From Dacryopinax spathularia (lineage: Eukaryota; Basidiomycota; Dacrymycetes; Dacrymycetales; Dacrymycetaceae), in contig JBBPFI010000010.1 in NCBI GenBank assembly GCA_037974965.1, positions 1,116,001 through 1,180,000 of the forward strand: a DNA stretch of 64,000 bases, read 5' to 3'. Both the position numbers and the translations under genes were made by a program. The notes under the pieces are model-generated. The model worked only from the letters and a program-made list of their open reading frames with translations. It made no database searches and had not been told where the DNA came from. Within the stretch, counting starts at the first letter, position 1. Each line of letters opens with the position of its first letter. Positions 34,314-46,706 of the stretch are shown here, in pieces.

Positions 34314-36432
34314 CTATGCTGAATGCTCAGCAGGAATGCTGCGCACCGTCTTGTAGTACCGCTTGACGGTAGAAGACGCTTTAATCTCAGATTCGTGGTC
34401 AGAGCACGGCAGCTGGTGAGGTGCCTGAATACTCACTTTGCCTGGATCGAAATTAAGCAGCTGCAGACCCCGTCTCGTTCGCACGCGCGCAGAGCCAGAG
34501 TAAGCGTGACCTATCAACGGTTACCGTAGGAGCCTCGGCTCTTAAAGAATCTCATTACCCAGGCCCCAGACGCGCCTTAGATCCACTTTGGCCGCGTCCG
34601 CGGTCGTCCCCTGAGCTTTATGAATGGACATTGCGTAGCCCAGAGCGCACGGAAGCTGCGCAGAAGCTTATGAGCCAGGGTAGGAATTCCTTTGGCGAGC
34701 GAACTTGCCTGCGTACGACTTGCAATGACATCACCGTTGGCCTTAAGGTCAATCCTTTGCGGCACCAGCAGCATCTGATATGCGTCTCGAGTAGAGGTTT
34801 TAGGGAATTCCACAACCGGAAAGAGCCTTTCAGTACGGGTGTGCAGCGCCGACGCGCTTGTGCAGTTTGCAAAGTTTTGACCGGCTCTGATCCATGCTAT
34901 CCTGGATGCGAAACCGAGAACACGACCAGCACTTCCATTCGCAAGAAAGGGATCGCCTTGTTGGTTCCGAAGTAGCATGATCTGCGCGCCCACCCGCAAT
35001 CTGAGGTCGCCAGGCACTGTGAGATCCGCAAGCGCTGCGGCTGCTTCAATCAGACAGGTGGGTGAGGGGTGGTCGACTGCCTTGTAGACGAATTCGGGAC
35101 CGTCGAGAAGCTCCAGATGAGCCATATTCGCTACATAAGCCTCTGCGCGTGTTGCAAATCTGTCCGACCACGTAAATGAGAAGCCAGACTGGTTTTGATT
35201 GCGACCCACAATTCTGTTGGTTCTACTCCAGCGGGGCACTGGATCGGCTCTGCTAGCTCCTGAAATCGCCGTATGCTGTGGTCAGATAGCTCAGCTTGCC
35301 GCATCTCCTCCAGCATCTGAATGAACACTGCCCGACGTGAGTCAACTGTCTGCGCTATCCGCATAGATGAACATACCCGGGTCACTTTGGCGGTAGACAG
35401 TCTTCAGACACCAAGCCTCATCCAGGCCAGACCAGCAGGACGCCTCGAAAGCAAATTTCGTTCGGCTGGTGTCAAGGGCGCGGTGAACAGGAGGGAGTTG
35501 GAGGAAGTCACCGCATACGATCAACTACCGGTCGTCAGGCATTGCTTGAACGAGTTCCAGCAACTCACCTGTACGCCACCAAAGGGCCTTTGATTGTCGC
35601 GGACCATGGCGAACGCTTCGAAGAAGGTATCGAGTAGTTCGCCGTGTGCCAAGCCGACTGTTTTCTATGAGGCGATTCAAGAAGCGAAAGCAAGCCGCTT
35701 ACTTTCCTCAATGATCAAGACTTCGTTGGTCAAGCAGCGCTCCAGTGCCTTCGGAGAGCTACGAATAGCCGCCGCCATATCCGCCGCTGATCCCTCTCCT
35801 AGCCCGATACCGGCCCACGAGTGGAGAGTAGTACCCCCAATGTGAGAAGCAGCAAGTCCGGTCGTTGCGCAGACTCCGATTGCGCTGCGAGGGTGGATCT
35901 CTTCTAGCGCTTTGATGATGGCAAGTAGCGCAACTGTCTTTCCGGTGCCTGCAAGAGTAATCAATAACCCAGTATCCCTTCGAATAGTAGGCGGCACACC
36001 TGCTGCTCCACTGAAGAAGAAACTGCGCCCCTCCCTTGCGCGGCCGACTAAGTATTTCTGCTCATACCCCAGACAGATGCTTTCATCGTTTATCGTCTGG
36101 TCTGGCGAATGGAAGTCAACCTGCAAGAGCGGGGTATCCGATTCCCCCCTAGGAGGAGCCTCGTCCAGGGCAGATCCAGGCGTCCAGGTTACTGCTGGGG
36201 TCGGGTTGAGAGGTGCGTACGAATGACGTGCCACACGAGACATCATGCGTCTCATGAATTCCACCCGGCAGTCCGCCTGAGTTTTGAGATGCTTCTCGCG
36301 CTTTTGCAGCGGTATTCCGTAGTAGTTCATAGCAAGGTGGTGCGTCGAGGTGAACGTTGCAGACAGCAGGAGACATGCAGTAGGGATCAGCAGAGTCGAC
36401 GTCAGGGCGTTCAACCTGGGCGTGCGGGACAC
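34314..36432 (-). CDS. PIF1-family DNA helicase
   Basis: Eight exons, read from 36432: 36432-36000, 35948-35703, 35657-35569, 35524-35377, 35327-35210, 35159-34709, 34655-34559, 34510-34314; they join in phase to 592 residues. Motifs in order: SGAAGTGKT (Walker A), CATTGLAASHIGGTTLHSWAG (Ia), LIIEEIGLAHGELLD (Walker B, with EE where DE is usual), QLIVCGDFLQLPPV (III), LKTVYRQSDPVFIQMLEEM (IV), LRLRVGAQIMLLRN, SIHKAQGTTADAAKVDL (V) and RTRRGLQLLNFDP (VI). Family members are 5'-3' superfamily 1 helicases that unwind G-quadruplexes and forked DNA. The sixth intron uses GC-AG borders (GCAAGT donor). Motif VI reads YSGSARVRTR where YVALSRVRTR is usual, a possible activity-lowering change. It has no Helitron Rep or HUH part. 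Confidence 0.88.
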
Positions 36433-36583
36433 ATTCTCGCCCTGCTAGAACTTCCGCCTGTACGACCACTTATCCGCTCTGTATTATTCTCCTCACTGTA
36501 CTTCCAAACATACCCATTCTCTCCTCTGACAACAACACACTTTCAGCCATCGCCTCTACTTTAATCACCGCTTATCAGCTGCC
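36433..36583. promoter_or_regulatory. Divergent promoter between PIF1 and RAD9
   Basis: 151 bp separate the two start codons. C/T-rich leader sequence precedes RAD9. The identical stretch is present between the left-arm copies (24359-24509), so both copies of RAD9 keep their own promoter. Confidence 0.6.
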
Positions 36584-38595
36584 ATGATCGTACTGAATGC
36601 TACCGTAAGCCCCAGCGCTGCTAGAGGTTAGTCTCCTTTCTGGGGTCGGGATCTGCAGCTGAGTATTAGACCTGTATGAGATCCTGCGGAGCTTGAGCAA
36701 GTACGGCGATGAGATGGAGATTATCACTATGCCTGACGAGGTGCGCTGCCTGCAAGGCCGTTCACGTTTACAGTTTCTGATGTGCATATAGCTACACCTT
36801 CGGACATGGTGTATGGCCCGTTCTGCTCATGCAAAAGCTGTCCTTCATCGGTCATTCTTTATGAAGTATCATACGCCTGGTCTCTCGCCGAATATTCTCT
36901 ACCAGCCCTCCCCTGTATCTCTGGCCGAAGGGGACCAGGATTCATCGTTCCTGTACATCAAGCTGCTCGAAACGCGCTTCAAGGCGCTCCCCTTCAAAGC
37001 GGCTGGCCTAATCTCTGCCACCATTCTCATCTATAAACCATCCGAAGATATGGAAGAAGACGAGGACGAGTATCCCGACTGGATGGAACACGAGCATGGT
37101 GTGGAGAGTGCATTTTTCGTCAGGTTCTCCCTGCCTCACGGTGAGCCTGAGCTTTACTTCGAGCCGCATCGTGTCAACTGACGCATATATGCTATGTTCT
37201 GCTAGGTGTTTCGTACACGTACCGCTTTGAACTCATCGACGTGCCGGACGCGCCTAATCAACCCAGGATGGATGAAGATTTCGGGCTGCTTCCTCACCTC
37301 GTTCTCAGCCCTATGGCGTGCAAGTCCATCAACAAGGTGCTGCATGCTTTCACATCGAAGGCGGATGGCTTTGTGATTATAACCTTCGAGGAAGACCTCG
37401 TTAAAGTAGAAGCCGTTGCTGGTTGGTCCCCACTCCTAGGTCTGGAACCATTGCTGACATACACATCACAGGGCGCGGAAAGCTTTACACGGAGCTGAGC
37501 TTCTTTAAAGCGGACCTGATCGAGTCTAGTCCCACCCCGGAACCCTTCTCCTTCAACGTCAACAACAGGTACTTCGCCGTAAGCGATTCAGGCTTAACGA
37601 AATGATCCTCTGGCTCATGTCATTCAAGGCTGCTCTCGCGCTCGTTGCCAAAATGGATAGGAACATCAGATGGACATACACATCCGCGCCGAGTCCGCTG
37701 GTGATGACGATATCTGATTCGTTTCCCCCCAAGGACGCGGTTCAAGACTGGTATGTCGAGTACTTCTTGGCGACCAGCGACGGGTTGCCTTGGGGACCGC
37801 ATGCTACGGCTGCGGCGACCGCTGCGGCCATGGCTACGGTGCAGGAGCAACTAAATGCTATCGCTTCTCCCACCCACGGGTCTCTGCGCCGCAACAGGAC
37901 GCCGACAACGCCTACGACGCCAACTTCGCATAAAAGGCGCCGTATCGAAGATAAAGAGAACCGTCCGCACAGTCCCTCCCCGGCCGCAGCACACCGGATC
38001 AAGGCTCTTCAGGCTCGAGAAGAGCGCAGCTCTCTGCGCGTTTACGGGGGTGAGGTGAACGAGGGGGAAGCGGCAGACATCATGAGCCGCCTCGACACGG
38101 CTGCGATCCTTGCCGAGTCAGACATCGATTTGGACGATGCCGCGCCACCCGGACCTTCCTCATCCACGGCGCCCACGTACCATACTTCTGGAGAAGCTGA
38201 TGATCATCGCGGCAGTGTGGACGACCGTATCTCTCTTAGCCCCTTCCTGATGTTTACGCCGTACAATGCCTCTGGAGCGATGAAGGACGAGGCTGACGCG
38301 GATATCACGCCCATTCCAACCCGTGCAGTTGGCACATACCAGGAGCCGGTGAGCAGGACCTATTAGATCTGAGGACTCCTAGCTAAGTGGTGGCAGACTA
38401 TCAACCCCGTATACCTTAGTGGTTCCTATCATTCGACCGGTGATGCCGCCAACAATAACAACGTGGATGCTGACGAGTCTGAGGAGTACGGGCCTACTCA
38501 GCACCAAGGACCCAATGTCGTGAGTCGGTCTCTACTCTGGTTTCGGCTGACCTGACGACGACCTGTAGTTCCGTTCTCTCTTCGACTCTCTCTAA
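36584..38595 (+). CDS. RAD9-like checkpoint clamp subunit, right-arm copy
   Basis: Eight exons (36584-36626, 36670-36740, 36792-37140, 37206-37421, 37472-37578, 37629-38348, 38397-38519, 38569-38595) join in phase to 551 residues. The N-terminal clamp half shows the Rad9 pattern LRSLSKYGDEMEIITMPDEL, then LRTWCMARSAHAKAVLHRSF-FMKY. Later come the HGVSYTYRFELID strand, PFSFNVNNRYF and an AALALVAKM helix. The tail is long and disordered with a KRRR signal and ends EEYGPTQ...FRSLFDSL, the hallmark GPTQ/FRSLF end of fungal Rad9. Known role: forming the 9-1-1 DNA damage clamp. It is divergent from core Rad9 proteins, so it may be a specialised paralogue. The fifth intron (GTAAGC, CTTAAC branch, AAG acceptor) is the least certain. 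Confidence 0.78.
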
Positions 38596-39171
38596 GACAA
38601 ACAAGAGCCTATCCTGTGATGGGACGCATGCAAACCCCACACAGCCGGACGTCCAGCAAGTTCTGCTCTATCGCTACTACCTGACCTGTATATTATGGAC
38701 ACTACACTCTTATGCTGCACCTGGCAGTACGACTCGCAAGATTCTCCCGCTCTACAACCACAATTACGACCGCTATGATTCAAATCATTAGATCGCCCAC
38801 GACCGCCACGATTACGATAACAATTTCCGTTTCTCTTCTCATCCACCACCGTCGCAGTAAAGTAGACACGCTGTTACAAAACGCCGCAGGACGCTAAGAT
38901 CACGATACGCTTTCCGATCCTCATCGCATCGTACGCTGTTGTACAGTAGTCTAGCAGATTGGGGGATACGTACCCTGAACATAAAATGTGACATTGTTAG
39001 ACATGACCGCTGCACCTCACCGAACTGCTATGCTTTTTTCGTATCACTATGCTCTGCTTCGTGCTCCTTGCAAGCTCGCTCTCGCGGATGAAGGATGCGT
39101 CGTCATTGTTGACAGAACAAGCAGGATTATTCAACTATAGGGAGCAAGCATTACGCTGCGATATGAACCTA

Positions 39172-39726
39172 GCACTGTAGTCCGGACATTCTCTCCTCCG
39201 CTTTCCTCTCCGCCGCTTTCCTCTTCCCCCCCCTCTCCTCTCCCTCCCGCTTTCCTCTCCCTCCCGCTGTCTCTCCCTCCCACTTTCTCTCCCTCCCGCT
39301 GTCTCTCCCTCCCACTTTCTCTCCCTCCCGCTGTCTCTCCCTCCCACTTTCTCTCCCTCCCGCTTTCCTCTCCCTCCCCCTTTCTCTCCCTCCCGCTTTC
39401 CTCTCCCTCCCGCTTTCTTCTCCCTCCCGCTTTCCTCTCCCTCCCGCTTTCTTCTCCCTCCCCCTTTCTCTCCCTCCCGCTTTCCTCTCCCTCCCACTTT
39501 CTCTCCCTCCCGCTTTCCTCTCCCTCCCCCTTTCTCTCCCTCCCGCTTTCCTCTCCCTCCCGCTTTCTTCTCCCTCCCGCTTTCCTCTCCCTCCCGCTTT
39601 CTTCTCCCTCCCACTTTCTTCTCCCTCCCGCTTTCCTCTCCCTCCCGCTTTCTCCCCTCCCGCTTTCTCCCCCCCCCCCGCTTTCTCTCCCTCCCGCTCT
39701 CCTCTCCCTCCCGCTTTTTCGTCGCT
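39172..39726 (-). repeat. Purine minisatellite, short allele (right arm)
   Basis: The same 16-17 nt units as in the left arm, seen here as pyrimidines on the plus strand (CCCTCCCGCTTTCTCT type). About 148 bp, or nine units, shorter than the left tract. Confidence 0.9.
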
Positions 39727-39865
39727 CTGGAGGTCTTCATGGGACATATACAGAGGTGGTGAGCCGACGAGGAAGGCATTCACAAGAACGTGCATTATGG
39801 AGCAGTTTCAGCCCATTGATTAAGCCAAGGAACGTCGATTGATTTGAAGGGAACAGAAACAAGCA

Positions 39866-42800
39866 TTAAATCTTCATCCTTTGCGGCTTTGGGGCGCGCT
39901 TTCTACGGGCAGAAGCAGGTATCTCTGGATCGAGGCGGTCGGGTTTTCTTCTCGTCCGCTTGCCAGGAAGTTCGTGCACAACAGGAGCGTTTCCGCCGTC
40001 AGCAGTAGCTCCTTCGGCAACCGGATCCGTTGTGCTGATTCTCGGAGAGGCGACGGCCTTGCCCGTATCATCGCTCGCTTGATCTTCAGGGCGGCCGACA
40101 ACTGCTTCAGCGAAGTCCGGGGACTGCATAGTGTCATCGACAATAGGACTTCTGGGCGAACTCAGAGTGGGACAGGCATTCCCCACATGAAGATATTCGC
40201 GATCGTCAGACGCTTGCTGGTCTGGTAGCTCGCCACTTCGCATGCCGGGGCTATATTCTGGTGTTGAATGCGCTTCCTGTTGTGCACCAGCGAAGGGGTA
40301 GAGGACTGAGTCGATGATCTGTTGTTGACCTTTCTGCGCTTGTAGATCTGCCATCTGATGAGGTAGGTCCACCAGTTGTTCCGTCGGTGGCACTACAGTG
40401 GATGACCGCACTTCGCCTGTAAGCACCAGCACATCAGGCTGGCTATGATCGCTGGGTGGAAAGTCGCTGGTTGGCCGCGCGAAGTTTGCCGCCGGAGTGG
40501 AGAAACCAATGGGTGGTAAATCGCGGAATGGCGCAACGCTATTCGGCTGCATCCTTGTTCCGGTAGTTGCGGCATCGTTGGGTAAGGGCAAAGAAGCTGG
40601 CTCAGGAACAGTCTGACGAAGAGGTGCCAAACGCCGGGGGCGGGGAACATTCTTCTTCTTGGGCGATTCCGGGCGGATGGGCTCGCAGCTGCGGACAATC
40701 GTGCCGTCAGGCGCAGTGGTGCCTTCAAAGTCAATCTTACGAATAGCGTTGTCGGATCTGCCGGTAGCTTTGGGGCGCAAAGCGCATTGGGAAGGCCTGG
40801 GTAAGGAAGGGATATGAGAGTCACTTGATCCCGCCACAGCTGGGTCAACTCGGTATGTCGACTTATTAGCGACCTCGGCAATAGCCGCGATCGAGGGGCT
40901 TCGCCGTTCCGCTTGGACTAGACCATGGACTATCAGCACCATACTTGTCCAAAGTTGAAGGACCGTACCATCGTCTACATGCCCAGACACACAAGATTTA
41001 CGTTTACCGTCGGCTTCCAGAACTTGAGGTGTCGATGAGATACATGGTTCCACACCGGCAGGCATGTCCCTTGAAGAGTCATTTGCCGGAGTGCTGAGAC
41101 TCCAAAGATTCAGATGATTGGCTCCGAAGAACCCGGCACGCGAGAGCGAAATGCTCTCCACGCCACTCTGCAAGCTGTGCGGCGATGTCTGCACTCGAGC
41201 AGGAACTGCGGGAGTCGAAGGCGGTGATTCGGTGCGAGAGAATATCGGCGGACCCCAGCTGTCATTGACCGCAGCACCCCAGCCGTCTTCGCCTGCTGCA
41301 AGGGACTCATCCGCGAACGGTTCTTGCGCGAATGCGTCAACGTGTAGCTCTGGGCGTATGCAGCTTGAACGTGTCGCGGGAGACCGAGTCGAGACATCTT
41401 TGTCACATAAAGGCTCGGTACTTCGATACCGATTGATAGGTGACAGATCCGCATGTGCCATAACGTTATCGCCCGAGTTGGACTTATCAGGGTCGAAATC
41501 ATCGGAGGAGCTTTCGGAACTTTGTTCGTCATTGACAGCGGAGATGCTGTCCTCCTTGGGAGCCGACTGTCGCTCTCGCAATCTTTTGATGAGCGCGCCG
41601 GTGTATGGCTGGCGTGGACGGTCCTTCGTCTTCTTTGATCCACTCGCAGTCCTGGATGACAGCCAGTACGTTACCAAGGCAGCAATACCTTTTACGAGCC
41701 TGCCGACTTACATTGCGGTTTTGAACAGCTTGCGCATGATTGAGTCGTATTTGTCGGGGAACGCCTCTGCAAAGTCCTGGATGCTCTCCAAATGATCTTG
41801 ATAGACAGGCTCCCAGGTCTCAGCGCTGAACTTGTGGCTGACGCCACTTACTTTCTCGCCCGTAGACCACTGGTCAAAGGCGCAATGTATCTGGAAAGTG
41901 TCAGACTCCCCCGCTTCCAGCAGCTCATCGGCGCTCACAGCAGTAAGAATAAGCGCAAGCAGGGCCGGACGACCCTTGCTGTACAGTTCCTTGAACTTCA
42001 CACCGTCCTTACGGCGATCCTTAAAGAAGCTAGCGGTATACACAGCTTGGATCATAGGATGCTCAAAGATCTTCTGCGGGAGGTCATTCTGACCCGAGTC
42101 AAGACCAGTTAACGCCAGAATGAGAATCGTACCCAGTAATCGGCGTATACAAATAGGGCGTCAGTAAGCCAGTCTTGTACTGCTGATGCGATAGCCTCAG
42201 GCCCTCGAGCAAGTGGTAACTTGTAGAACTGTAGGAGATTGTCAGCTGCTACAGTCTTGACCTCTCCACGCAGTTGAGCTGTTCGCTGCGTTATCTGTTC
42301 AAGCATCAGTGGAGCGGTATGGCTCGTACTTAGGTACTTACAATGTCGCTCATCTGGTTACTATATCCCATATCGGCTTTGAACCGTCGTTGATAGTAAG
42401 CCCCTTCCACGCCCAAATCCACGCAAGCTTTCTTCATGGCCTGTCGGGCCCACTGCGTGGAGGTTACCTTATCGGGAAACGCATTAGAGTTGGCTACCAT
42501 GGCACGGAAGTTCTTGTTCGCCATCGAGGAAAGCGACCTCGAGTTCGGGGACAGGTCTGCCATTCGATAATGGTCTCCGGAACCTTTGGGATTTGCTCGG
42601 CGCGAGATGGCGGTCTCTCCTCGGCGATGGACGGCTGGGGCGTGAGGTGCACTCCGCTTCGTGCTCGAGCGCGGTTTAACAACCTGAGGCGTGCTCATGT
42701 GGAACTATCCAGGCGTCAGCCTGCATAGCACAGGTGCGAAGTAGGATGCAGGGGCGCACCTGAATATCGCGAAATTCGTCCCTGGTCGCCCTTCCCCCGG

Positions 42801-43609
42801 CTGTCGACCTCGAAGCTGGACCTCCTTGCATTGTCTCTCTACGTGCCGGCTGGGCCGCTGGAGTCCATCAGTCTCATGTCTATCAAGCATGTGCCACATA
42901 TACTCGCCTTCAGCCGTATGCTTGCTCTTTCCATGACGTTGTTCAGCTCTGTCGTGATGCTGGGCGAGACCCTGAGACACAGTGGGCAGGTCGTCCCTAT
43001 CCGTCAATGATTCTTCTCCGGACAACGCGATCTCTTCCGTTCGCCGTACAGCCGTGCGCTTTTGGGTGCGGGCTTTAGAGCAGCTTCTACCTCGGCTCGG
43101 CTCTGCTGCACTGTTGGACGTCTTATGCTGTGATCTGCTTAGCCGTTCTTCATCTTGCCAATGGACCGTACGACCTTGCTTCGTCTTCTCGCGCATAGAA
43201 CTGGCAACGCTGCGGGAATGTACGATAGGCGACCCAAGGTTATCCTGCTCAGTGCCGGAACTCGAATCAGGGCTGTCCCATCCGGGGATGCTCTCATTGC
43301 TGTCTGACGTGTCGCCTGGCCCAAAAAGGAGGGTTGCTGTTCCAATCGTCAGACTACTTGAGCATAAAGAGGGCAAGTACTACATGCCTGGGCTACTCTC
43401 CAAGCTCCGGGCAGTCTCTCTTGAGGCATGGACTGGCGGCCTTGCATCCTTCGGTCCTACTATATATCTGTCAGCCTCTGCATCAACAAAAATGGACCAC
43501 TCATACATCCGTCGTCCTCGCTCGAATCGCCCTCTCCGTCCGATAGCTTACGATGGTGATACGTACCCCGGAGAGCGCGCTTTCTTGGCATGCCTAGGCG
43601 GGGCGCCAT
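39866..43609 (-). CDS. DUF6532-domain protein A
   Basis: Minus-strand gene with several exons. A possible start at 43609 (MAPRLGMPRKRALR) or a later one near 43376 could not be decided. The frames 43376-42705 (disordered, basic), 42698-42330 (KNFRAMVANSNAFPDKVTST), 42306-42109 (TAQLRGEVKTVAADNLLQFY) and 42055-41708 (HPMIQAVYTASFFKDRRKDG, ALLALILTAVSADELL, QWSTGEK) cover the DUF6532 domain of Agaricomycete proteins. A final exon, 41651-39866, follows after a phase-2 intron (GTAAGT) and encodes a 595-residue disordered tail rich in Ser, Pro and Asp, ending in a basic KRKAPKPQRMKI-like stretch. The domain has no known function and is hugely expanded in these fungi. Confidence 0.7.
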
Positions 43610-44528
43610 AACTGGATAGGCTGGACAGGTGCTCGTGTTCTGCTGTAGTCGGTGGGCGGGCCTACTTTGGAGCGCGTTGCAGCGAGATATCGGAAGGCTT
43701 TCGTCTGGGTACTGGCAGAAGTCCGCTTGAGTCTCATAACGATAGGTTCTGACCATTCTTACAGGCTTCCTCAAAGATCCCCCTCCTCAAGCTCGTGTGG
43801 GACAAAGAGTAAGAAGATGAGATGCTCGTTGAACTCTCAAGAACCAGTTTGCAGGGGAATGAGAAAAATCCGCGTCTTGCACGGTCTCGGGCAGTCTCGA
43901 CGAATACCTCCGCATCTGCGCTGATTTACAACTGTACAGCACCCTATTCGGACATGGTTTGAGCAGATACTATCTCTATGGTAAACCTCTCCCTGAAGCA
44001 TTCCGATCGGTGAAAGAGGTTCTGCGACCCCATAACGGGAATTCAGATACTGGCAGCCTCTGGACAGTTTGTGCTGTGAGAAAGCAGAAGTAGCTGTGGC
44101 GGTCTTGCGTCTGCATCGACTCCATCGAGGCATATCGGGTTGAGCAACTGACCACGGTCCCACTGGATATCATTGTACACGTCTTTCCGCTATACAGGAT
44201 CCAATTCCAGATGTCCTTCCGTATATATTCATACAGCGGTGGGTATTGTGTACCTAAGTAACGGACTTCGAGACATGAACCATGCAGCACAGCGGGCTAT
44301 TAAGCAGGACAACAGATAAGCGTGTAGATGATGTTCTACATAAGCGTGAGAGACGGGTATATGCGTATTTTCTGCGGAGAGGCAGTACTTTAAGCAACAT
44401 CTGTGAGATTGAGATGGAATTTTCTTCTGGGAGGAGTTCGAGCTGCAGGCGGATTCGTACATAGCACGGGCGCTGGCTGGTCTAAGCGCGGGACGAGACG
44501 TCGAAGTCTGGATCTGTTAAAAGCAGGG
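43610..44528. other. Region between the two DUF6532 genes
   Basis: No supported gene. Holds the 3' side of gene B and the promoter of gene A. Confidence 0.35.
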
Positions 44529-45962
44529 TCAAAGCCAGACGCATGAAGGGGATGTCAAAGGTGCATACAGGTATTCGTTGGTCACGAACGTCCTCATCTG
44601 AGCGTAATTTATCGGCGCTGACGCCTCATAATGCTCGAGCCAGCCACAAATGTCCCGATAAGTCTCTGTATTCTCCGGGTCGTCCTCTTTGAAATGCAGA
44701 TTGACAAGTGTACCAGATTCATAGCACGAGAAGCCATGATAGAGCTGCATACGTGTTAACTCAAAGCGTTTCAGGAGAGATGCGTGCGTACCCCAGTCAC
44801 TGCGGCAGCGATTAGTCGCGGGGGTATGGACAGAAATATTTCCGGAATTGGCTCAGCGTTGGTCGAGCTTTCCGCCAGCGTATAAGCCACCAATCTTGCG
44901 CAGAGTTCAATGACGCCAGAATGACAAAAAGCATCCTCGGCAGAGAGGGGCGGGCTGGGCTGCAGGATCATTGTAAGTGCCCGCACGAGAAGCTCCTGTC
45001 AGACACGGACCTGGCGGCAATCGAAACCACGATATATGAAATGAACGTTTTCGCGTAGGTTGGAGAAAGCTGCCTTCGAGGACTCGGTGGAAAAGCGGAG
45101 CTGCTCCCCCAGTTCTTCCTTGCGCTTTTTCCTCTTCTCTTCTGAGTAGGCCGATGCCAATCTGGAAGTCTCGTCCGCGAGTTTCACCGCATCTTGATAT
45201 TCAGACAGTATGACGTGTTGAGCCTTCGTCTTGAGGATTCCGCGAGCTGAGGGGCGGACTCGCTCGAGCTATGCCTGTCAGTCCTGCACACATGGCAACT
45301 CACTACAGCAGCTTACGAGTGCCTTTTGCCCTGGGTATATGTGGAAATCTATCTGGGGTGCTTCCGGGTCTTTCTGACGAGCTTCTTCGTTGGCGGTAAT
45401 CCTGACTCGCTCCATAATCTCGTCCATCTCTAGAGGAGAAGGGAAAAGGTTTTCCGTGAAGAAATAGGTCCGCATCAGTCGTTTGGCGATCTGCAACACA
45501 CGGCGCATCGGGGGTTGATAGCTTGCAAGGTTCCTACCCTTGAAGTCTCTGGAAGGAGGAGGCCAGATCATCCAGGGGCCGTGTTTTTCTTCGTGTACGG
45601 GAAGTGTCCCAACGCCCAGGGATCGCTCAGTGACTGCGTCTGCCAGGATAGGCGTGACTGTAACCATCTCATCGTGGGCGCTGCGCTCAGGCAGCTCAAT
45701 GGCACTGATTGCAACACGCCGGCGCTTGGTTTGCTCGACCGGATAGTTGGACGTTGGCGCAACATTTCGTTTTCGGGGCTGGGCTGATGTCAGGCGCGAG
45801 GAACATCGACGTAGGCTGTTTACGCACACGACTTCGGCTTACACGACCGGGCTCAATTCCGATCTCTTCCCGACTCCCGCGCCTCACAGATATTTGACCA
45901 GAACCATTGTTCGATGCACCTTGAGCGGTCGCCGTGGTTACTCCAACTGGGACGAGGTACAA
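44529..45962 (-). CDS. DUF6532-domain protein B
   Basis: Read from about 45962 (MYLVPVGVTTATAQGASNNG): an intron with GTGCGT donor and CCCAG acceptor near 45780 leads to a basic linker, then LQIAKRLMRTYFFTENLFPS with LEMDEIMERVRITANEE, a later RGILKTKAQHVILSEYQDAV block, ENVHFIYRGFDC, IPPRLIAAAVTG and an end in FVTNEYLYAPLTSP. These match the segment order of DUF6532. The exon joins between 45300 and 44750 were not fixed base by base. The product is about 400-430 residues, without the long tail of protein A. Confidence 0.6.
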
Positions 45963-46593
45963 TACGTTGACAGACTCATCGGCTAGCTCCTTCGTGGGCT
46001 CCTGACCGCTCTGCTTCTAGGACCCGAAGCGCACCATCAGGATGATGAATAGTACGTTCTATGGTGCATTGACCTACCGCACGTCGTCGCACACGTGAGC
46101 CGCCTGTCAAGATGTTAGTAGCCTATTTCTGGGCATATCAACGCGTTCCTTACTGGCAAACTCATATCGTCGGCCGTGACTAACGTCGGAATCTGCAGCA
46201 AGTTTCGGCAGACGAGCAAGATGTCGGCCATTCCACATAGGTAGCGAGGTTGGGATCTGTAGAGCCATAGGTGTACACTCGCGTTGAGTTGAATCAAAGG
46301 CCAGGCCTAGGTGTCATAACTGACCAACCGCATCTCCTGAGAAACGAAACTTCTCAGACACGCAACAAACGGTCTTAGGTGGACGCGCTGACCCAATTTG
46401 CCTCCGAGCATCATGACTTTCGGATTACTGCAGTCCGGTCGAACCGGCCATTGGGCTAACGACAGTACGGGGAAGCCACATTCCTAGCAAATTTGGCTCG
46501 AATCCACCTGCGAGAGGAGATACGCTGTCAGCGCACTATTCAAGTTAGGTTTAGAGCCTCGTCTGCGCTTTCAGGACGTCAAATGGGGCGCTC
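45963..46593. other. Right interior of the element
   Basis: No supported gene. Short minus-strand frames exist but show no family resemblance. Confidence 0.35.
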
Positions 46594-46706
46594 ATAGTGG
46601 AACCATAGCGGCGGTACCCACTACATAGAAAGCAGGTGGACCCTATAAGTGAACAGCCACTATGGACACCGGATAGCGCGTTTTCGGGGTACCCACTATG
46701 CGTAGC
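46594..46706. repeat. Right subterminal CTATG/CATAG-rich block
   Basis: At least seven CTATG/CATAG-type words in about 110 bases, including GGTACCCACTACATAG and GGTACCCACTATG as two related copies that each contain CACTA. The mate of the left block at 13890-14046. Confidence 0.5.

Larger units (their letters stand above)
35730..39830 (-). repeat. Right arm of large inverted repeat
   Basis: 4101 bp that pair with 20964-25212. The inner edge lies inside PIF1 exon 2 and the outer edge 36 bases beyond the stop of the DUF6532 gene (39866). It is shorter than the left arm only because of the purine tract. Confidence 0.95.

Noticed and set aside
34314-36432. PIF1 gene as part of a Helitron
   Set aside because: Helitron helicases are fused to a Rep/HUH domain; none is present, and this protein has normal PIF1 length and start.
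46400-46500. tRNA-like GGTCGAACC loop
   Set aside because: No acceptor stem or cloverleaf could be drawn around it; no tRNA gene was found in the window.
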